A DNA stretch of 8,408 bases from Ignavibacteria bacterium UBA2373 (lineage in GTDB: Bacteria > Bacteroidota > Ignavibacteria > Kapaibacteriales > UBA961). This document shows, in pieces, positions 6,578 to 8,408 of the stretch; position 1 is the stretch's first letter, and the number at the start of each line of letters is the position of its first letter. The notes under the pieces were generated by a model. The model saw nothing but the letters and a program-made list of their open reading frames with translations, was not told where the DNA came from and ran no database searches. Both the position numbers and the translations under genes were made by a program. The DNA lies in the NCBI GenBank assembly GCA_002344005.1, contig DDTD01000025.1, positions 1 to 8,408 on the forward strand, in the 5' to 3' direction.

Positions 6578-7402
6578 ATGAATATCAAGGCGATAGAAGC
6601 AAAGAAACATCTGGGGCAGAATTTTTTGGTGGACAAAAACATAGCCATTAAGATAGTAGAATTATTAGGTTTGCCATCGGGGGGCAGGGTGTTGGAAATA
6701 GGTCCCGGTACGGGAGCATTGACAAAACTTATGGTAGAAAGGGGATATATCATTGATGCTGTGGAGATAGATGAGCGGGCAGTGAGTCATTTGCGGGAGC
6801 ATTTGCCGGCAGAGCAAGTGACGGTGCATCATACGAGTATAGAACGCTTTGATATACGAGGTCATGCCGCATCATTGGAAGCACCGTTGACCATTGTGGG
6901 CAATATACCCTACAATCTTACGAGCGAGATTTTGTTTCGCATATTTGACAATGCGGACTGCATATCACGGGCGGTGATTATGATGCAAAGAGAGGTTGCC
7001 ATGCGATTGACAGCACCGCTGCGGAGCAAGGAATATGGTGTTTTGACCGTAGCGGCAGCATTTTCTGCAAAGACGAAGCGTCGTTTTGATGTATCGCCCC
7101 ATAGCTTTTCCCCACAGCCGAAGGTCACGTCATCGGTGGTGACATTTGATTGCGGTGAGATGGGATTGAGTATGCCTCGCGATATATTCCGTAAAACGAT
7201 GGTCTATGTTCGGGTGGGATTTCAGCAGCGTCGTAAAAAATTATCCAATGCCTTGAAGTCCACGGATGCTTTCAGTTATGGTCAGGATGATGCGTGGTTG
7301 CAATCCATAGCAGAAAAACGTGCGGAGGAATTATCACCGAACGATTTTGTGGTATTGCGTGAAAAAGTCGAGATGTTACATTCAGCAAATAGAGGGGTAT
7401 GA
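6578..7402 (+). CDS. rsmA: 16S rRNA (adenine1518-N6/adenine1519-N6)-dimethyltransferase RsmA (KsgA)
   Basis: RsmA dimethylates two adjacent adenines in the 3' terminal helix of 16S rRNA late in 30S assembly, using S-adenosylmethionine. Counting from the ATG at 6578 gives 274 residues, close to the E. coli enzyme (273). The N-terminal KKHLGQNFL (residues 9-17) is diagnostic. SAM-binding motif I is EIGPGTGALT (40-49), the acidic motif II lies in AVEID (61-65), and the catalytic motif IV is NIPY (109-112). VIMMQREVAMR (133-143) and the C-terminal FSPQPKVTSSV (177-187) are also family hallmarks. An in-frame TTG three codons earlier (6569) would add three residues. I prefer the ATG because the homology begins there, although a weak GGGA sits close to it. 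The 3' end overlaps the next gene by four bases (ATGA). Confidence 0.96.
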   Translation: MNIKAIEAKKHLGQNFLVDKNIAIKIVELLGLPSGGRVLEIGPGTGALTKLMVERGYIIDAVEIDERAVSHLREHLPAEQVTVHHTSIERFDIRGHAASLEAPLTIVGNIPYNLTSEILFRIFDNADCISRAVIMMQREVAMRLTAPLRSKEYGVLTVAAAFSAKTKRRFDVSPHSFSPQPKVTSSVVTFDCGEMGLSMPRDIFRKTMVYVRVGFQQRRKKLSNALKSTDAFSYGQDDAWLQSIAEKRAEELSPNDFVVLREKVEMLHSANRGV

Positions 7403-8352
7403 AAGAAAAAGTATTGATATTTGGGCGTAAACTTTCTGAGGTGCTGCGCACACAGGATATATATGTGATGGGGATGTCTTGTTTTTATATAGTGTTGAGC
7501 TTAGTGTTTTTTACAAGTTTGACAGGTGCTATCCCTATTATACTTTGGAATATCTTTATTATCTGTGCCGTGATAATGATTGCCTTAAATGCAGCAAAGA
7601 AGGACAGTGTATTTATCAGAGTATTGGGTGTATTTTATTGCATCCCTATGGTGCCGATTATGTTTAGTCAGGTATTTAATTTTATCGGTCTTGTGAATCC
7701 GTATGATTATGATTGGCTTTTGATAGAATGGGACAGGGCATTATTCGGTGTTGATCCCACGCATGTATTATTGAACTATTCATCGCCTTTTTTAACCGAG
7801 ATAACGCAATTTGCGTATATGTTATATTTTTTTCACGGTATAATATTGGGCATTGAATTATATTATGATGGCAGAGTGCGAGAGGTGCATCAGCTTATAC
7901 GGCTGACCATGTTTGGATTTTTTGTGTCATATTTTCTGTATTTCTGTATGCCTGCGATAGGACCTCGATTCACATTGCATGATTATTTTTTGACAAATCA
8001 GGAATTGCCGGGATTGTGGATAACGGAGTATGCGCGTTTATTTATTGATACGGGCGACGGTATTCCGCGCGGATCATTAACACCCGAAAAATTTGTGCAT
8101 AGGAATTGTATGCCGAGCGGGCACACGATGATGACTTTGGTGAATTTATTATTGGTATTTCGTTATGGTTCACGTTTCAAATCGCTGTTTTTTATTTTTA
8201 GTGTTTTATTAATTTTTGCAACGGTCTATCAGCGTTATCATTATGTGGTGGATGTGATTGCGGGCATACTCTGTTGTTTTGCGGTGATGTGGCTTGAACC
8301 AAGGATTCACCGTTATTTTGTGAAAAAGCAATGGACTATAGATATTGAGTAA
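7399..8352 (+). CDS. PAP2-superfamily integral membrane phosphatase, AUR1/inositol-phosphorylceramide-synthase-like
   Basis: This 317-residue membrane protein has about seven or eight hydrophobic segments: roughly 22-40, 45-64, 74-96, 134-155, 168-184, 243-256, 263-278 and 281-297. Two catalytic PAP2 motifs are intact: CMPSGHTMM with His242, and YQRYHYVVDV with His281 and Asp285. The RYHYVVDV form and the upstream WDRALFGVDP (111-120) are typical of the AUR1-like PAP2_3 branch rather than of PgpB-type enzymes. A segment MPAIGPR (184-190) sits where the first phosphate-binding motif is expected. The family cleaves or transfers phospho-headgroups of lipids at the membrane surface. The substrate here (undecaprenyl or phosphatidate phosphate, or a sphingolipid/inositol headgroup) cannot be decided. 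The ATG overlaps the rsmA stop (ATGA), with a GAGG just upstream, so translation is coupled. A terminator follows directly. Confidence 0.88.
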   Translation: MKEKVLIFGRKLSEVLRTQDIYVMGMSCFYIVLSLVFFTSLTGAIPIILWNIFIICAVIMIALNAAKKDSVFIRVLGVFYCIPMVPIMFSQVFNFIGLVNPYDYDWLLIEWDRALFGVDPTHVLLNYSSPFLTEITQFAYMLYFFHGIILGIELYYDGRVREVHQLIRLTMFGFFVSYFLYFCMPAIGPRFTLHDYFLTNQELPGLWITEYARLFIDTGDGIPRGSLTPEKFVHRNCMPSGHTMMTLVNLLLVFRYGSRFKSLFFIFSVLLIFATVYQRYHYVVDVIAGILCCFAVMWLEPRIHRYFVKKQWTIDIE

Positions 8353-8382
8353 AAAAAAAAGCGGCGCAAAGCCGCTTTTTTT
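8351..8382. terminator. Rho-independent terminator, probably bidirectional
   Basis: A run of ten A (8351-8360) precedes the stem GCGGC (8361-8365), the loop GCAAA and the stem GCCGC (8371-8375), followed by seven T (8376-8382). The A and T runs can extend the stem. The A run starts inside the stop codon of the PAP2 gene. On the minus strand the A run becomes a T run, so the site could also stop a transcript coming from the right. Confidence 0.92.
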
Positions 8383-8384
8383 AT

Positions 8385-8408
8385 GTCTGATGGGGTGGAT
8401 TGTCTATA
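8385..8408 (+). repeat. Start of a dispersed GGGGTGG repeat (cut by the window end)
   Basis: GTCTGATGGGGTGGATT at 8385-8401 matches 716-732 at 16 of 17 bases. It lies directly after the terminator and runs toward the window edge, so a second palindromic repeat cluster may begin here. Confidence 0.55.

Overview
The window is chromosomal bacterial DNA, AT-rich overall. It looks like a member of the Bacteroidota/Chlorobi (FCB) group. That placement is inferred from the style of the RHS core, the AT-rich base composition and the palindromic intergenic repeats, and it is not proven. One point sits awkwardly with it: three genes inside the transporter operon have strong Shine-Dalgarno sites, which are uncommon in Bacteroidota proper.

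Layout, left to right. (1) 1-441, minus strand: the 3' part of an RHS/YD-repeat polymorphic-toxin gene that runs off the left edge. Its upstream end has no convincing start and lies at a sharp GC-to-AT composition change, so it looks like a 5'-truncated or orphan RHS end. (2) 442-1004: a gene-free stretch. Its centre (about 604-899) is packed with short GC-rich palindromes and a duplicated 28-nt unit, and one of its motifs recurs at the extreme right edge of the window. (3) 1005-6244, minus strand: a tightly packed five-gene operon, transcribed right to left. The order is a MacA/HlyD-type adaptor, a LolD/MacB-type ATPase, two different FtsX/MacB-type permeases, and an unrecognised four-TM protein with an internally duplicated design. 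(4) 6245-6568: a divergent intergenic region that should hold the promoters for both directions. (5) 6569-8352, plus strand: rsmA (ksgA), overlapped by four bases by a PAP2/AUR1-like membrane phosphatase gene. (6) 8351-8382: a clear, probably bidirectional terminator, followed by the start of another repeat copy.

How the genes work together: the ATPase should power a heterodimer of the two permeases, and the adaptor should bridge them to an outer-membrane channel encoded elsewhere. This is a split-gene version of a MacAB-type mechanotransmission exporter. The fifth gene abuts the last permease stop to start and may be an accessory subunit. rsmA and the PAP2 gene are translationally coupled but have no obvious shared function. 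The least explained items are the duplicated membrane protein, the palindromic repeat cluster and the truncated RHS end. I found no CRISPR array, tRNA, rRNA, intact insertion sequence or complete new defence system.
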